A stretch of DNA of 64,000 nucleotides from Acidobacteriota bacterium (GCA_021325515.1 JAJPHC010000013.1:188001-252000); one strand, 5' to 3'. Shown: positions 43,731-52,775, counted from the stretch's first letter. A program made the numbers and translations. The notes: generated by a model from the letters alone, not told the origin.

Positions 43731-45800
43731 TCAGCAGAGATTCTCCGGCGGCATGGGAGCCGCGAAGAAAAACCCTTGTGCAAAATCGATGTCGAGTCCG
43801 CGCATCCGCTCGACCTGCTCGGCCGTCTCGAGTCCCTCGACCGTGACCTGCATTCCGAGGAGCCGCGCCAGCATGGAGATCGTGCGGACGATGTCGTCGC
43901 CGCGCCGCTCGTCCTGATCGAGCAGGAACGAGCGATCGATCTTCAACACGTCGAACGGGAAGAGGCGCAGCGAGCTGAGCGACGACCAGCCGGTGCCGAA
44001 GTCATCGAGGCTGAGCCCGACGCCGAGCGTTCGCAGCTCGCGCAGCAGGCTGGCCGCGGCCTCCGCGCTCTCGATCAGAACGCTTTCCGTCACTTCGAGG
44101 TGAAGCCGCTTCGCCGGCAGTCCGCTCAGCATCAACGCATCGCTGACGCGCGCGACGAGATGCGGTTGCAGCAACTGGCGCGGCGAGAGATTGACGTGCA
44201 TGTCGTAGCCCTGGCAGACGCCGGCGCGGTCCCACGCCACGAGCTGCTGCAGCGCTTCGCGGAGAACCCAGTCGCCGATCGGCACGATGAGGCCCGTCTC
44301 CTCCGCGACGGAGATGATCTTGTCGGCGGAGATGAGCTGGTCGCCGCGCTGCCAGCGGATCAGCGCCTCGACTCCCACCGTTTTTCCCGAGGCCATCGAG
44401 ACGATCGGCTGGTAGTAGACGCGCAGTTCCTGCCGCTCGATCGCGCGGCGCAGATCGGTCTCGAATTGCAGCAGGTTGAGCGCGCGTTCGTGCATGGCGG
44501 CGTCGAATACTTCGTGCCGCGCCTTGCCGTTTGCCTTGGCGCGATACATTGCGATGTCTGCGTCGCGCAGCACGTCCTGCGGGCGCGCATAGCCGCTCGC
44601 GCTGAATGCGATTCCGATCGAGACGCTGGTGAAGATCTCGTGCTCGCCGATCACGAATGGGAGCAGCAGATCGTTCTGGATGCGGCAGGCGGTCCTCACG
44701 GCGGCGGTGATGTCGTCGATGCCCTCCACGAGAATCGCGAACTCGTCGCCGCCGAGGCGGGCCACGGTGTCGACGGTGCGCAGCGTGTTGCGGAGACGCC
44801 CTGCGACCGCTACGAGCAGCTCGTCGCCGATGACATGACCGAGGCTGTCGTTGACGACTTTGAAGCGATCGAGATCGAGGAAGAGAACGGCGTAGCAGGA
44901 TGCCGCGTGGCGCGACTGGTTCTCGATCGCGCGCTGCAGGCGGTCCATGAAGAGCGCGCGATTCGGAAGATCGGTCAGCGCGTCGTGAAATGCGTCGTGC
45001 GTCAGGCGCTCTTCGGCGCGTTTCCGTTCGGTGATGTCGGTCGAGGAGCCGGCGATGCGCGTGGCGATTCCGTCCGCGTCGCGCACGGCGAGGCCGCGGC
45101 TCAGCATCCACCGTTCTTCGCCGTGTCGCGTCCGGATGCGATGCTCGTTCTCGAAGTGGGGAGTGCGTCCCTGCAGGTGCGCCTCGAGCGCGCTGCGCAG
45201 AATCGGCGCATCGTCGGGATGCACACGCGCCAGCCATTCATCGGGCGAGTTGCCGATCGCTCCCTCGTCGTAGCCGAACATCGACTTCCAGCGCGGCGAG
45301 TAGAAGACTTCGTTCGTCCTGAGGTTCCACACCCACAGCCCGTCGTTCGCGCCGCGCGCGGAGAGCGCGTAGCGTTCTTCGCTCTCGCGGAGAGCCTGCA
45401 GGGTGCGGCTCTGCTCGAGCGCGTAACGGATGGAACGCTCCAGCAGCGGAGCATCGATCTGCCCTTTGACCAGATAGTCGGCCGCGCCGGCGCGCATCGC
45501 CTCCAGGTCGATCTCGCCGTCGGTCTGGCCGGTGAGGAGAACTAACGGAGCGCTGCACCCCGCCTCACGCGCCAGCTTCAGCAGCTCCAGGCCGTCGCGG
45601 CGGCCGAGGCGGTAATCGATGAGATAGAGGTCATGCTCGCGGCGGCAGATTGCCTCCAGCGCCTCGTCGAAGGTCGGAATCCAGTCGAGGGAAAAGATCG
45701 TCCGCTTGCTGTCGGCGAGGAAATCGCGCGTGACGACGTAGTCGTCCTCATCGTCATCGACGAGGAGAATTCGTACGGCGCGTGCTTCCGCTTCAGACAA
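43731..45800 (-). CDS. REC-PAS-GGDEF-EAL c-di-GMP signalling protein
   Basis: 689 residues from a TTG at 45800, the only plausible start: it overlaps the receiver gene's stop by 8 bp and places VRILLVDDDEDD at residue 10. Receiver about 10-130 (Asp in LYLIDYRLGRRDG). PAS/PAC about 145-275 (WSMFGYD-like KSMFGYDEGAIG). GGDEF about 280-440 with an intact RLGGDEFAIL site. EAL about 450-689 with VGVEALIRWQ, HVNLSPRQL, LTLDDFGTG-like LSLDDFGTGWSSL and TVEGLET. Both catalytic motifs look complete, so it could make and/or degrade c-di-GMP. Controlled by phosphorylation from the adjacent kinase/receiver, by inference. Confidence 0.88.
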   Translation of the reverse strand: MSEAEARAVRILLVDDDEDDYVVTRDFLADSKRTIFSLDWIPTFDEALEAICRREHDLYLIDYRLGRRDGLELLKLAREAGCSAPLVLLTGQTDGEIDLEAMRAGAADYLVKGQIDAPLLERSIRYALEQSRTLQALRESEERYALSARGANDGLWVWNLRTNEVFYSPRWKSMFGYDEGAIGNSPDEWLARVHPDDAPILRSALEAHLQGRTPHFENEHRIRTRHGEERWMLSRGLAVRDADGIATRIAGSSTDITERKRAEERLTHDAFHDALTDLPNRALFMDRLQRAIENQSRHAASCYAVLFLDLDRFKVVNDSLGHVIGDELLVAVAGRLRNTLRTVDTVARLGGDEFAILVEGIDDITAAVRTACRIQNDLLLPFVIGEHEIFTSVSIGIAFSASGYARPQDVLRDADIAMYRAKANGKARHEVFDAAMHERALNLLQFETDLRRAIERQELRVYYQPIVSMASGKTVGVEALIRWQRGDQLISADKIISVAEETGLIVPIGDWVLREALQQLVAWDRAGVCQGYDMHVNLSPRQLLQPHLVARVSDALMLSGLPAKRLHLEVTESVLIESAEAAASLLRELRTLGVGLSLDDFGTGWSSLSSLRLFPFDVLKIDRSFLLDQDERRGDDIVRTISMLARLLGMQVTVEGLETAEQVERMRGLDIDFAQGFFFAAPMPPENLC

Positions 45801-46251
45801 GGCGATCGGGAGGAAGTTCGACGATCTCGATCCAGTACCTGCCGAGATCCCGCATGACGGCGACGAGGCCGTCGAAGCTGACCGGCTTGGTGATGAAGGA
45901 GTTAGCGCCGAGGTCATAAGTTCTGTAGATATCCTCTTCAGCTTTCGAGGTGGTGAGCACGACGATCGGAATGCGGCGCAGATCGGGATCGGCCTTGATC
46001 TCCCGCAGCGCCTCGCGGCCATCCTTCTTCGGCATGTTCAGGTCGAGGAGGATGAGGCCCGGCGTCGGCGCGGCGTCGGGATCGGAGTAACGGCCGCGCC
46101 GGTAGAGATAGTCGAGCAGTTCGTCGCCATCTTCGACGAAGCGGAGATCGTTGACGACGCGGCTCTCTTCCAGCGCGTCGGCGGCGAGCATCCGGTCCTC
46201 TTCATCGTCATCGGCAAGGAGAATGACGATTGGTTTTGCAACTTCAGACAT
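45793..46251 (-). CDS. single-domain response regulator (Rcp1-like)
   Basis: 152 residues, receiver only: acidic cluster ILLADDDEEDR, phospho-acceptor in LILLDLNMPKKDG, T/S in VVLTTSK, Lys in FITKPVSFDG. This is the Rcp1/CheY-like class typically paired with phytochrome-type or PAS kinases. It overlaps the upstream kinase by 8 bp and the downstream REC-PAS-GGDEF-EAL gene by 8 bp. It may act as phosphate shuttle or sink between them. Confidence 0.92.
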   Translation of the reverse strand: MSEVAKPIVILLADDDEEDRMLAADALEESRVVNDLRFVEDGDELLDYLYRRGRYSDPDAAPTPGLILLDLNMPKKDGREALREIKADPDLRRIPIVVLTTSKAEEDIYRTYDLGANSFITKPVSFDGLVAVMRDLGRYWIEIVELPPDRLV

Positions 46252-48013
46252 GGTGCTCTCCCTGTTTCAGCGGGAGGGTGACGATGAACGTGGAACCCTC
46301 TCCCGGTGTGCTGTGTGCCTCGATCGTTCCGCTGTGGCGTTCCGCTATTCTGCGACAAATCGCCAGTCCGATGCCGGTTCCTTCGTACTGGCCTCGGCCG
46401 TGCAGCCGCTCGAACATCGTAAAGATGCGCTCGGAATACTTCTCCTCGAAGCCGATGCCGTTGTCTTCGACGATGATGCGGCAGCGCGAGCCGCTCACGA
46501 CGGCGTCGATCTTCACGAGGGCGGGAACGTTCGGCCGGTGGAACTTCAAGGCGTTGCCGGCGAGATTCTGCAGCAACTGGCGCATCTGCAGCGGATCGGC
46601 CTCGATCTCCGGCAGCTCGCCGATGTAGATGTGACCGCCTGTGTCCTGCATCCGCACTTCGAGATCGTGTGCGACTTCGTTGGCGATCTGCGCCAGATCG
46701 ACGGTGACGAACGGCTGGCCCTTCGTCGTGACGCGCGAGAATGCGAGGAGGTCGTTGATCAGGATCTGCATCCGTTTCGCGGCGCCGCGCATGCGATCGA
46801 TGTAGTCCTTCGCCTGCAGCGGCAGATCCTTCGCATACTTGTTCTCGAGCAGATCCCCGAAGGCCTGAATTTTCCGCAGCGGCTCCTGCAGATCGTGCGA
46901 TGCGACGTACGCGAAATCCTCGAGCTCGCGATTGCTCTGCTCGAGGCGCTTCGTGAATTGCCGCATCTCTTCTTCGGCGCGCTTGCGCTCGCGGATGTCG
47001 CGCGCGATGACGACCGCGCCGCTTTCCGTCGCCGAGCCGGTCACCGGCGAGATGGAGACGCTGACGTCGATGAGGGCTCCGGTGCGATGGCGGAAGATCC
47101 GCTCCTGATCGCGGATCGGTCCCTTGCGCGCGAGCTCACCGAGGGTGCGGGAGATCGTGTCGTCGAGATCGTGCGGCTCGAGCGCATCGATCGAGCGACC
47201 CAGGATGTCGGTCTCGCTGTAGCCGAGCAGCGTCGTGACGGCACCGTTGATGACGCGGATGCGCGCATCGGCATCGATCACGAACAGCGCATCGGCCATC
47301 GTCTGCAGAATCTCTCGCGCGGCGCGCGCGGCGGTGATGTGCTGCAGGCGGTGGCGGCGGATCGCCTCCCACGCGCTGATGATGAAGGCGAGAACGGGGA
47401 TGAAGCCGAGAGGGCGCATGGGGACGCCGAGCATCGGCAGGAAGTCGATCGACGCGATGTAGACGACGGCGAAGCTGATCAGCAGACGCGCCACGCGCTG
47501 TCTCCGCCGGCGATCGTGCGTGCGTCGCAGCTCGGCGACACCCTCGCCGACGTGCGCCATCAGCGCGCCGGCGAAGAAGATGAGGAACGGTGCGGCGAGC
47601 ACGCCGAGGCGCGGATACCAGCCCCAGGAATGAAGCTCTGTGCGGCGGACGAACGCCGGCGTCGTCGCGGCCAGCAGCGCAAAGATCGCGGATGCGATCC
47701 AGAGTCCGTGCACGATCCGGCGGCGCTGATCGCGCAGGCGCAACGCGGTCGTGGTGAAGTCGTACATCGCGGCGGGGAGGAACGAAATCGCGAACAGCGC
47801 GATGCGAGCCCAGATCGCAGAGGCGCTCGCCGTCGTCGCGGCGAGCATGAACGTGAACGCCGCGAACCACAGCCCGACGAGCGCGATCATCACGCAGAAG
47901 AGCACGCCCACGCGCGAAGCACGCTGGCGCATGAAGATGACCGCAGCGAGAAGGAAGAGCGCGATGCCGACGACAGCCCACGGGACCGCGAAGGCATTCC
48001 AGTGGTAGGGCAT
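46244..48013 (-). CDS. 7TM-PAS sensor histidine kinase
   Basis: 589 residues. About seven N-terminal membrane spans (residues 10-215, 7TM-HisK type) are followed by a PAS domain (about 235-345: MADALFVIDADARIRVINGA to VVIARDIRERKRAEEE). HisKA comes next with ASHDLQEPLRKIQAF and HATPase with NLAGNALKF, VEDNGIGFE and GTGIGLAICRR. First gene of an overlapping kinase, receiver, REC-PAS-GGDEF-EAL cassette. The ATG lies 14 bp after a long inverted repeat, which could influence expression of the whole cassette. Ligand not evident. Confidence 0.92.
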   Translation of the reverse strand: MPYHWNAFAVPWAVVGIALFLLAAVIFMRQRASRVGVLFCVMIALVGLWFAAFTFMLAATTASASAIWARIALFAISFLPAAMYDFTTTALRLRDQRRRIVHGLWIASAIFALLAATTPAFVRRTELHSWGWYPRLGVLAAPFLIFFAGALMAHVGEGVAELRRTHDRRRRQRVARLLISFAVVYIASIDFLPMLGVPMRPLGFIPVLAFIISAWEAIRRHRLQHITAARAAREILQTMADALFVIDADARIRVINGAVTTLLGYSETDILGRSIDALEPHDLDDTISRTLGELARKGPIRDQERIFRHRTGALIDVSVSISPVTGSATESGAVVIARDIRERKRAEEEMRQFTKRLEQSNRELEDFAYVASHDLQEPLRKIQAFGDLLENKYAKDLPLQAKDYIDRMRGAAKRMQILINDLLAFSRVTTKGQPFVTVDLAQIANEVAHDLEVRMQDTGGHIYIGELPEIEADPLQMRQLLQNLAGNALKFHRPNVPALVKIDAVVSGSRCRIIVEDNGIGFEEKYSERIFTMFERLHGRGQYEGTGIGLAICRRIAERHSGTIEAHSTPGEGSTFIVTLPLKQGEHHV

Positions 48014-48026
48014 TGGAGGGATTGTA

Positions 48027-48144
48027 TGGGATGGGACGGATGGGACCTATGGGACCTATGGGACCTATGGGACCTATAGGCGGAGCGCGGTTCCACCCAT
48101 TGGTCCTATAGGTCCCATAGGTCCCATCCGTCCCATCCCATCCC
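48027..48144. repeat. long inverted repeat with 9-bp tandem core
   Basis: The left arm 48027-48080 contains GGGACGGATGGG then four tandem copies of GGGACCTAT (48042-48077). The right arm 48105-48144 is the reverse complement of the same arrangement with only two copies. The spacer 48081-48104 is unrelated. The arm copy numbers differ (4 versus 2), which suggests slippage. It lies between two minus-strand genes (after the DUF4388 gene, before the 7TM kinase). The 12-bp core GGGACGGATGGG recurs in the hairpin at 60906-60935. Confidence 0.85.
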
Positions 48145-49665
48145 TTACAGTCGATACTTCTTCTTCGCCTCCGCGACGCGCGGGTCTCCCTTCAACAACT
48201 TCCCTGCGCGATCGAGATAGGCGCTGGCTTCCATCTTCTGGCCGAGCACGGCCTGGATGCAGGCGGTGTAGAGATAGGCGACGGCGGCGTTGGGGTCGAT
48301 GCGCAGCGCATTCTTCAGCAGCTTGAGCGCGGCGAGCGGCGGGGTCACGTCCAACTGATAGCGCACCCACGCGACCTCGGCGGCGTAGGTACCGTTCTGC
48401 GCTTCGCACTCCATCGCCATTTCGAACGACGACAGCGCTTCGCGCAGCCGGCCCGCGGCCATCATGTTTCTGCCTGTGGCGTAGAGCGCTTCGGGATCGA
48501 TCAGCGCGGCGGTGGTGCGCTGGGCGGCGGCGGCCGCTTCCTCGCGCAGCTTCTCGCGCCGCTTGATGAGTGCCGCGCGGCGATCGGGGTGCGCCAGCTC
48601 CGCATATGCGCGGGCATAGGCGAGGAACACTTCCTGCGCCTTGTCCCGCAGACCATCCGCGGCCTTCTCGTCGAAGCGTGAAGGGTGAAAGCGATCCGAC
48701 TGCTCGACGAACTTCCGGTTGAACACGAGCGGGCCGTCGGTCTCCTCGACTCCGAGGAGCTCGAATGGATCCTTGCGGCGGAAGGAGAGGTAGGCGGCCA
48801 TGACCTCTTCCGCGTTCGCACCGGCCGGTGCGAACGCTGCTGCAACGGCTGGTTGGGGTGGTGCAGCGGCTGGTTGGGCCGCGGGGATGTCGATGTCTTC
48901 GAAGAAGGTCGGGACTTCGATGAAGGGCTCGTCGGTCAGGGAGACGATGCCCAGCAGCATCAGCGCATACACGATCCGGTTCAGATCGTCGGCATCGATG
49001 CCCGACTTGTTCCTGACGTCGTCCAGCGTCTCCGCTTTTCGCGCGGCATCGACGATCGTCTGCTGATCCTTCGTCAGCCTGATCTCATCGAGGGCGAAGA
49101 AGGGCTGCGCGGCGAGCGAGAGGTGCTTCTTCTCCGCGCCGGCCAGCGCCTCGTCGCACGTCTCCTGCGCTTCCACCTTCATGATGCCGGTGACGAGAAG
49201 CTGCGGCGTCCTGACGCGCAGCGCCGAATTGATCGGGGGAACGTCGTAGGAGATGTCGTACGTGCCGCTCGTCCAGCTGAACGGCTCGAGCAGTTTCCGG
49301 CCGAGGTTCTGCTGCAGCATGCGATAGAGCTCGGTGGGCGAGATGAGCTTGCGCTCCGTCAGCACCTCTCCGAGCGGGATGCCCTGCGCCGTGGAGAGGT
49401 TCAGGGCGGTCTGGCTGTCTGCTTCCGTGATCTTGTTCTGCGCGACGAGAAAGCGGAGGAGCGTCTCCGTCGCGATGTTCGACCAGCAGTCGACAGGCGA
49501 GCCGGCATCGAAGATGATGCGCTTCTCGAGCTGGTTGCGGCGGATCTCGAGCACCGCACTCTTTTCCGACTGTGCCAGAGCCAGCAGGAGAACGGGATAC
49601 GGAGTATCGTTCAGTTGACCACTGCGGTCACGGAGGATTGCGGCGAGTCGTTCCGGAGCGGGCAA
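48145..49665 (-). CDS. DUF4388 / J-domain-like / TPR protein
   Basis: 506 residues, soluble. N-terminal PatA-like DUF4388 domain (about 1-110: LNDTPYPVLLLALAQSEKSA, LEIRRNQLEKRIIFDAGSPV). A middle winged-helix-like segment follows, then an Ala/Pro linker near 265-290. A J-domain-like module is near 305-370 (KDPFELLGVEETDGPLVFNR, ELAHPDRR), with no canonical HPD tripeptide. C-terminal TPR-like helices run 395-500. This architecture is common in Acidobacteriota and delta-proteobacteria and is associated with gliding/polarity or regulation. No function assigned. Confidence 0.75.
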   Translation of the reverse strand: MPAPERLAAILRDRSGQLNDTPYPVLLLALAQSEKSAVLEIRRNQLEKRIIFDAGSPVDCWSNIATETLLRFLVAQNKITEADSQTALNLSTAQGIPLGEVLTERKLISPTELYRMLQQNLGRKLLEPFSWTSGTYDISYDVPPINSALRVRTPQLLVTGIMKVEAQETCDEALAGAEKKHLSLAAQPFFALDEIRLTKDQQTIVDAARKAETLDDVRNKSGIDADDLNRIVYALMLLGIVSLTDEPFIEVPTFFEDIDIPAAQPAAAPPQPAVAAAFAPAGANAEEVMAAYLSFRRKDPFELLGVEETDGPLVFNRKFVEQSDRFHPSRFDEKAADGLRDKAQEVFLAYARAYAELAHPDRRAALIKRREKLREEAAAAAQRTTAALIDPEALYATGRNMMAAGRLREALSSFEMAMECEAQNGTYAAEVAWVRYQLDVTPPLAALKLLKNALRIDPNAAVAYLYTACIQAVLGQKMEASAYLDRAGKLLKGDPRVAEAKKKYRL

Positions 49666-49730
49666 GCGGGACGATTGTAGGTAAACGTGGGCCGCTTCTC
49701 CACCGTCTCATCGCCATCAAGGAGGCAGCT

Positions 49731-50141
49731 ATGAAAAGCAAATGGATTACCGCAGTCGTCGTCGCGATGTTCAGCGCGTCGCTCGCGGTCGCAGCTCCGG
49801 GTGGGCACGGACACGGCCGCGGCGACAGAGTCGCAGAGAAACTCAACCTCTCCGACGCGCAACGGCAGCAGTGGCGCGACATGGAGCGCTCGTTCCATCA
49901 GGACAACAAGGCGTTCCTCGAGCAGGCGCGCAAGACACGCCAGGACATTCACGCGGCCGTCGAAGCGAACGACATGGCGAAGGTGCAGGCACTCGAGCCG
50001 GTGCTTCAGGCCAATCGCGAGCAGATGAAGCAGCTCCGCGAAACGCAGGAGCAGAAGCTGCTCTCGATCCTCAACGACGAGCAGAAGGCGCAGTATCAGC
50101 AGCTGAAGGCCGAGCGGCACTCCCACCGCAGAAAGCCGTAA
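49731..50141 (+). CDS. Spy/CpxP-like periplasmic protein
   Basis: 136 residues from the ATG at 49731, preceded by an excellent Shine-Dalgarno AAGGAGG (49719-49725). Signal peptide SKWITAVVVAMFSASLAVAA, then a His/Gly stretch (GGHGHGRGDR). An all-helical body carries two LTxxQ-type motifs: LNLSDAQRQQW and LSILNDEQKAQYQQL. This matches the Spy chaperone/CpxP family, which protects periplasmic proteins and can bind metals. Divergent from the DUF4388 gene. Confidence 0.82.
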   Translation: MKSKWITAVVVAMFSASLAVAAPGGHGHGRGDRVAEKLNLSDAQRQQWRDMERSFHQDNKAFLEQARKTRQDIHAAVEANDMAKVQALEPVLQANREQMKQLRETQEQKLLSILNDEQKAQYQQLKAERHSHRRKP

Positions 50142-50223
50142 AGCAGGCGAGCGGGTGCGGACGCGACGTCCGCACCCCGCTTCGGGACCTCCTTTTGCAG
50201 GTGTCCTATTGGAGGTTCCCCCC

Positions 50224-50688
50224 ATGAAAAGAACTTTGTGGCTCGCGCTCCTGCTTTGGAGCGTCATTCCCTGCGCTGCCCAAACCCCAGCCTCACCCCA
50301 CGTGATGATCACTGCGAATGAGATGAAGTGGTCGGATGTCCCGCCGATGCTGCCGAAGGGAGCGAAGCTGTCGGTGCTCTCCGGTGATCCGGGGAAGGAA
50401 GGGATGTTCGTCGTGCGGCTGAAAATGCCGGCTGGTTACAGAGTCCCGCCGCACTGGCATCCGACGGACGAGCACGTGACCGTGATCAAAGGCAATCTCG
50501 CGCTTGGAATGGGTGACAAGGCCGATGTGAAGAAAGCGAAAGCACTTCATATGAACGGCTACGCCCTGCTTCCCGCAACGATGCACCACTACGCGATCGC
50601 GAAGGAAGCTACAGTGGTCGAGATCTGGGGGAATGGTCCCTTCGTGATCAACTATGTGAATCCCGCCGACGATCCGTCAAAGAAATAG
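50224..50688 (+). CDS. exported cupin-domain protein
   Basis: 154 residues from the ATG at 50224 with GGAGGT 8 nt upstream. Signal peptide LALLLWSVIPCAAQ. Cupin motif 1 is VPPHWHPTDEHVTVIKGN and a second motif region is YALLPATMHHYAIA; the HxH-E-H set could bind a metal. Close to ChrR-like/anti-sigma cupins. Substrate unknown. Its last 41 bp overlap the opposite-strand permease gene. Confidence 0.82.
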   Translation: MKRTLWLALLLWSVIPCAAQTPASPHVMITANEMKWSDVPPMLPKGAKLSVLSGDPGKEGMFVVRLKMPAGYRVPPHWHPTDEHVTVIKGNLALGMGDKADVKKAKALHMNGYALLPATMHHYAIAKEATVVEIWGNGPFVINYVNPADDPSKK

Positions 50689-52126
50689 CGGCAAGCATCA
50701 GTCCGAAGACGAGCATCGTCCATAGCACCAGTTCATTGGGTGGCAGGACGAACACGATGGTGATGATCGCGATCCAGAGCACCGCGATTCCATTCACCAC
50801 CTTCGACCACCGGCCGAGGCTCCACGGAGCCTCGGCCTTCAGTCCGTAGCGGAGCTTCAGCAGGATCGGAATCCCGTAAGCGAGATAGAGGCAGATCGTG
50901 CTGATCGACGTCACGACGAACCACGCCGCGGCATAGAGACAGAGCAGCACCGAGAGCGCGGAGGTGACGAGGATCGCGACGTGCGGCGTCTGATGCCGGC
51001 CGCTGACGCGCTTGAGCCATCGCGAGCCGGGCATGCCGTCGTCGCGCGCGAATGCGTACCACATGCGGCCCATCGATGTGACGGAGGCGACGCCGCAGAG
51101 CCACATCGCAACGCCGATCACCAGCGCGATGATCTGCGAGAGGAGCGGCGGCAGATTGTTCGCGATGATGAAGAGAACGGGATAGGGATCGTTCGCCGTC
51201 GCCGCGACATCGCCGTGCGGGATGCACCACGTCAGCACCATCAGCATGACGTAGCCGGCGATCGCGGAGACTCCGACCGAGAGCACGATGCCCCACGCGC
51301 TGTTCATCCGCGCGAGCTTCGTCTCCTCCGCCAAGTGCGCCGAGGCGTCGTAGCCGGTGTAGGTCCACTGCGCCTGCAGCAGCGAAAGGACGAAGAGCAG
51401 GGCAACCGGCGCGGCCTTGTAGAGCGATGCGAGCGGCGGCACCAGCTTGAAGATTGGCGATGGAAAGGCGCGATCGCCGATCGCCATCAGCTTCGAGGAC
51501 TCGAACAGGTCTGCGCTCGGCCGGAATGAGAAGAGAAAGCTGCCGGAGTTGTGGTGCCGGCCGAAGAAGGCGAGCGAGATGACGATCAGCAGCACGCCGC
51601 CGATGTGCCACCAGACGCTGATGTCGTTGAGCCGCGCCGTCAGTCTGATGCCCCAGAGATTCACCGCGATCTGTGGAATGAGAATGAGCACCATGACGAT
51701 GAGCTGCGCCGACCACGACGCAGGTTTGTGCGTGACTGCGCCGATGAGGTAGATCGCTGCGGCCAGGTTGATGCCGGCAGTGATCGAGACCTGGCCGATC
51801 ATGTTGAGCCACGCCGTGGCCCAGCCCCAGCGCCATCCGCCAATGCGCCGCGCCCAGAAGTAGAGGCCTCCCGCGGTCGGATACGCCGATGCGATTTCCG
51901 CCATCGACGCGGCGACGCACATCGTGAAGAGGCTCACCACCGGCCAGCCGATCGAGTTCACGAGCGGCCCGGCGAACTTCAGTCCATATCCGAACAGCAG
52001 CACCGCACCGGTGAGGATCGAGATGATGGAAAAGGAGACGGCGAAGTTCGCGAAGCCGCCCATCTCGCGCAGGAGCTGCTGGCGATAGCCGAGTTGTTCG
52101 AGATCCCGTTCGTCGTCGCTGAGCAC
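50648..52126 (-). CDS. APC-family amino acid permease
   Basis: 492 residues, about 12 membrane spans. N-terminal signature of the amino-acid/choline transporter group: LGYRQQLLREMGGFANFAVS, then TGAVLLFGYGL and ASMAEIASAYPTAGGLYFWA. Characteristic TYTGYDASAHLAEET lies near residue 260. Probably an inner-membrane importer of amino acids or GABA/choline-like amines. Convergent with the cupin gene (41 bp overlap). Its upstream 130 bp contain the promoter for the divergent GspG-like gene. Confidence 0.88.
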   Translation of the reverse strand: MLSDDERDLEQLGYRQQLLREMGGFANFAVSFSIISILTGAVLLFGYGLKFAGPLVNSIGWPVVSLFTMCVAASMAEIASAYPTAGGLYFWARRIGGWRWGWATAWLNMIGQVSITAGINLAAAIYLIGAVTHKPASWSAQLIVMVLILIPQIAVNLWGIRLTARLNDISVWWHIGGVLLIVISLAFFGRHHNSGSFLFSFRPSADLFESSKLMAIGDRAFPSPIFKLVPPLASLYKAAPVALLFVLSLLQAQWTYTGYDASAHLAEETKLARMNSAWGIVLSVGVSAIAGYVMLMVLTWCIPHGDVAATANDPYPVLFIIANNLPPLLSQIIALVIGVAMWLCGVASVTSMGRMWYAFARDDGMPGSRWLKRVSGRHQTPHVAILVTSALSVLLCLYAAAWFVVTSISTICLYLAYGIPILLKLRYGLKAEAPWSLGRWSKVVNGIAVLWIAIITIVFVLPPNELVLWTMLVFGLMLAAISLTDRRRDSHS

Positions 52127-52223
52127 GATCTGCAGTGTAGCGGCGGAAGGCGGACGGCAGAAGGCAGAGGTGCGCAGGAGATAGGGGAAGTGTGGGCCGG
52201 CGTATGCGCTTCAACGGATTGCC

Positions 52224-52261
52224 TTGACAAATCAACGGTGCTGTACTAATGTATTAGTACA
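52224..52261 (+). promoter_or_regulatory. sigma-70-like promoter with embedded 20-bp palindrome
   Basis: TTGACA at 52224-52229 with a TAATGT at 52247-52252 (17-bp spacing). The perfect palindrome TGTACTAATGTATTAGTACA (52242-52261) covers the -10 region. Its shape resembles operators of YtrA-type GntR repressors. It is followed by AGGAG (52264-52268) and the ATG of the GspG-like gene. No GntR gene is in the window. Confidence 0.6.
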
Positions 52262-52275
52262 CTAGGAGAAAACGA

Positions 52276-52689
52276 ATGAAAATGTTCGCAAAAGCTCTGA
52301 TCACTCTGACGATTGCCATGCTCGAAATTGCCGCGTACGCGCCGACCGACGCGGAGCGGGCACGATGGACGATGTTTGACCTCCGCTCCGTTGCGACGGC
52401 AGCCGCCGCATACAAACAGGACCATGGCTCATACCCTGTGGCAAGCACGATGGACGAATTGAAAGCGCTCGTGCAGCCGACGTACGTGAAGAGCCTTCCG
52501 CTGCATGACGCCTGGGGGAATGGCTTCCGTTACTCTTCCGACGGGAAGACGATGCGGATCGTCAGTGCCGGCGCAGACGGTCAGTTCAAGGAGCCGACAT
52601 GGACGACTGCCGCCAAATGGATGAGCGACTTTGGAGAAGATGCGGTCTGGGCAGACGGAGGCTTCACGCGCAACTGGGAGTACAAGTAG
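52276..52689 (+). CDS. GspG-like (type II pseudopilin C-domain) exported protein
   Basis: 137 residues; AGGAG 7 nt upstream. N-terminal hydrophobic segment AKALITLTIAMLEIAAYA, but no prepilin peptidase site or GFTLIE motif. The mature part matches the soluble domain of major pseudopilins: AVATAAAAYKQDHGSYP-like segment, PLHDAWGNGFRYSSDG and MRIVSAGADGQF. Stand-alone proteins of this sort are frequent in Acidobacteriota. Without a pilin helix it is unlikely to polymerise. The regulated promoter and lower-GC leader suggest conditional expression. Confidence 0.75.
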   Translation: MKMFAKALITLTIAMLEIAAYAPTDAERARWTMFDLRSVATAAAAYKQDHGSYPVASTMDELKALVQPTYVKSLPLHDAWGNGFRYSSDGKTMRIVSAGADGQFKEPTWTTAAKWMSDFGEDAVWADGGFTRNWEYK

Positions 52690-52775
52690 CGCTGATCGCA
52701 CCTGTGTAAGGCTGCCTCAGCAACTCCTGACAATCGTCACTAGGCGCGGTTTCGTGACGGGCCGATCATGAGCTC

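Noticed and set aside
48042-48077. CRISPR-like short repeats
   Set aside because: The 9-bp units are directly abutting with no spacers and no cas genes nearby; a simple tandem array within an inverted repeat.
46151-48079. Plus-strand open frame covering the 7TM kinase and ending in repeated WDL tripeptides, and a minus-strand frame with MGPMGPIGP collagen-like repeats
   Set aside because: Both repeats are just translations of the 9-bp DNA array at 48042-48077. The real gene is the minus-strand kinase with all catalytic boxes.
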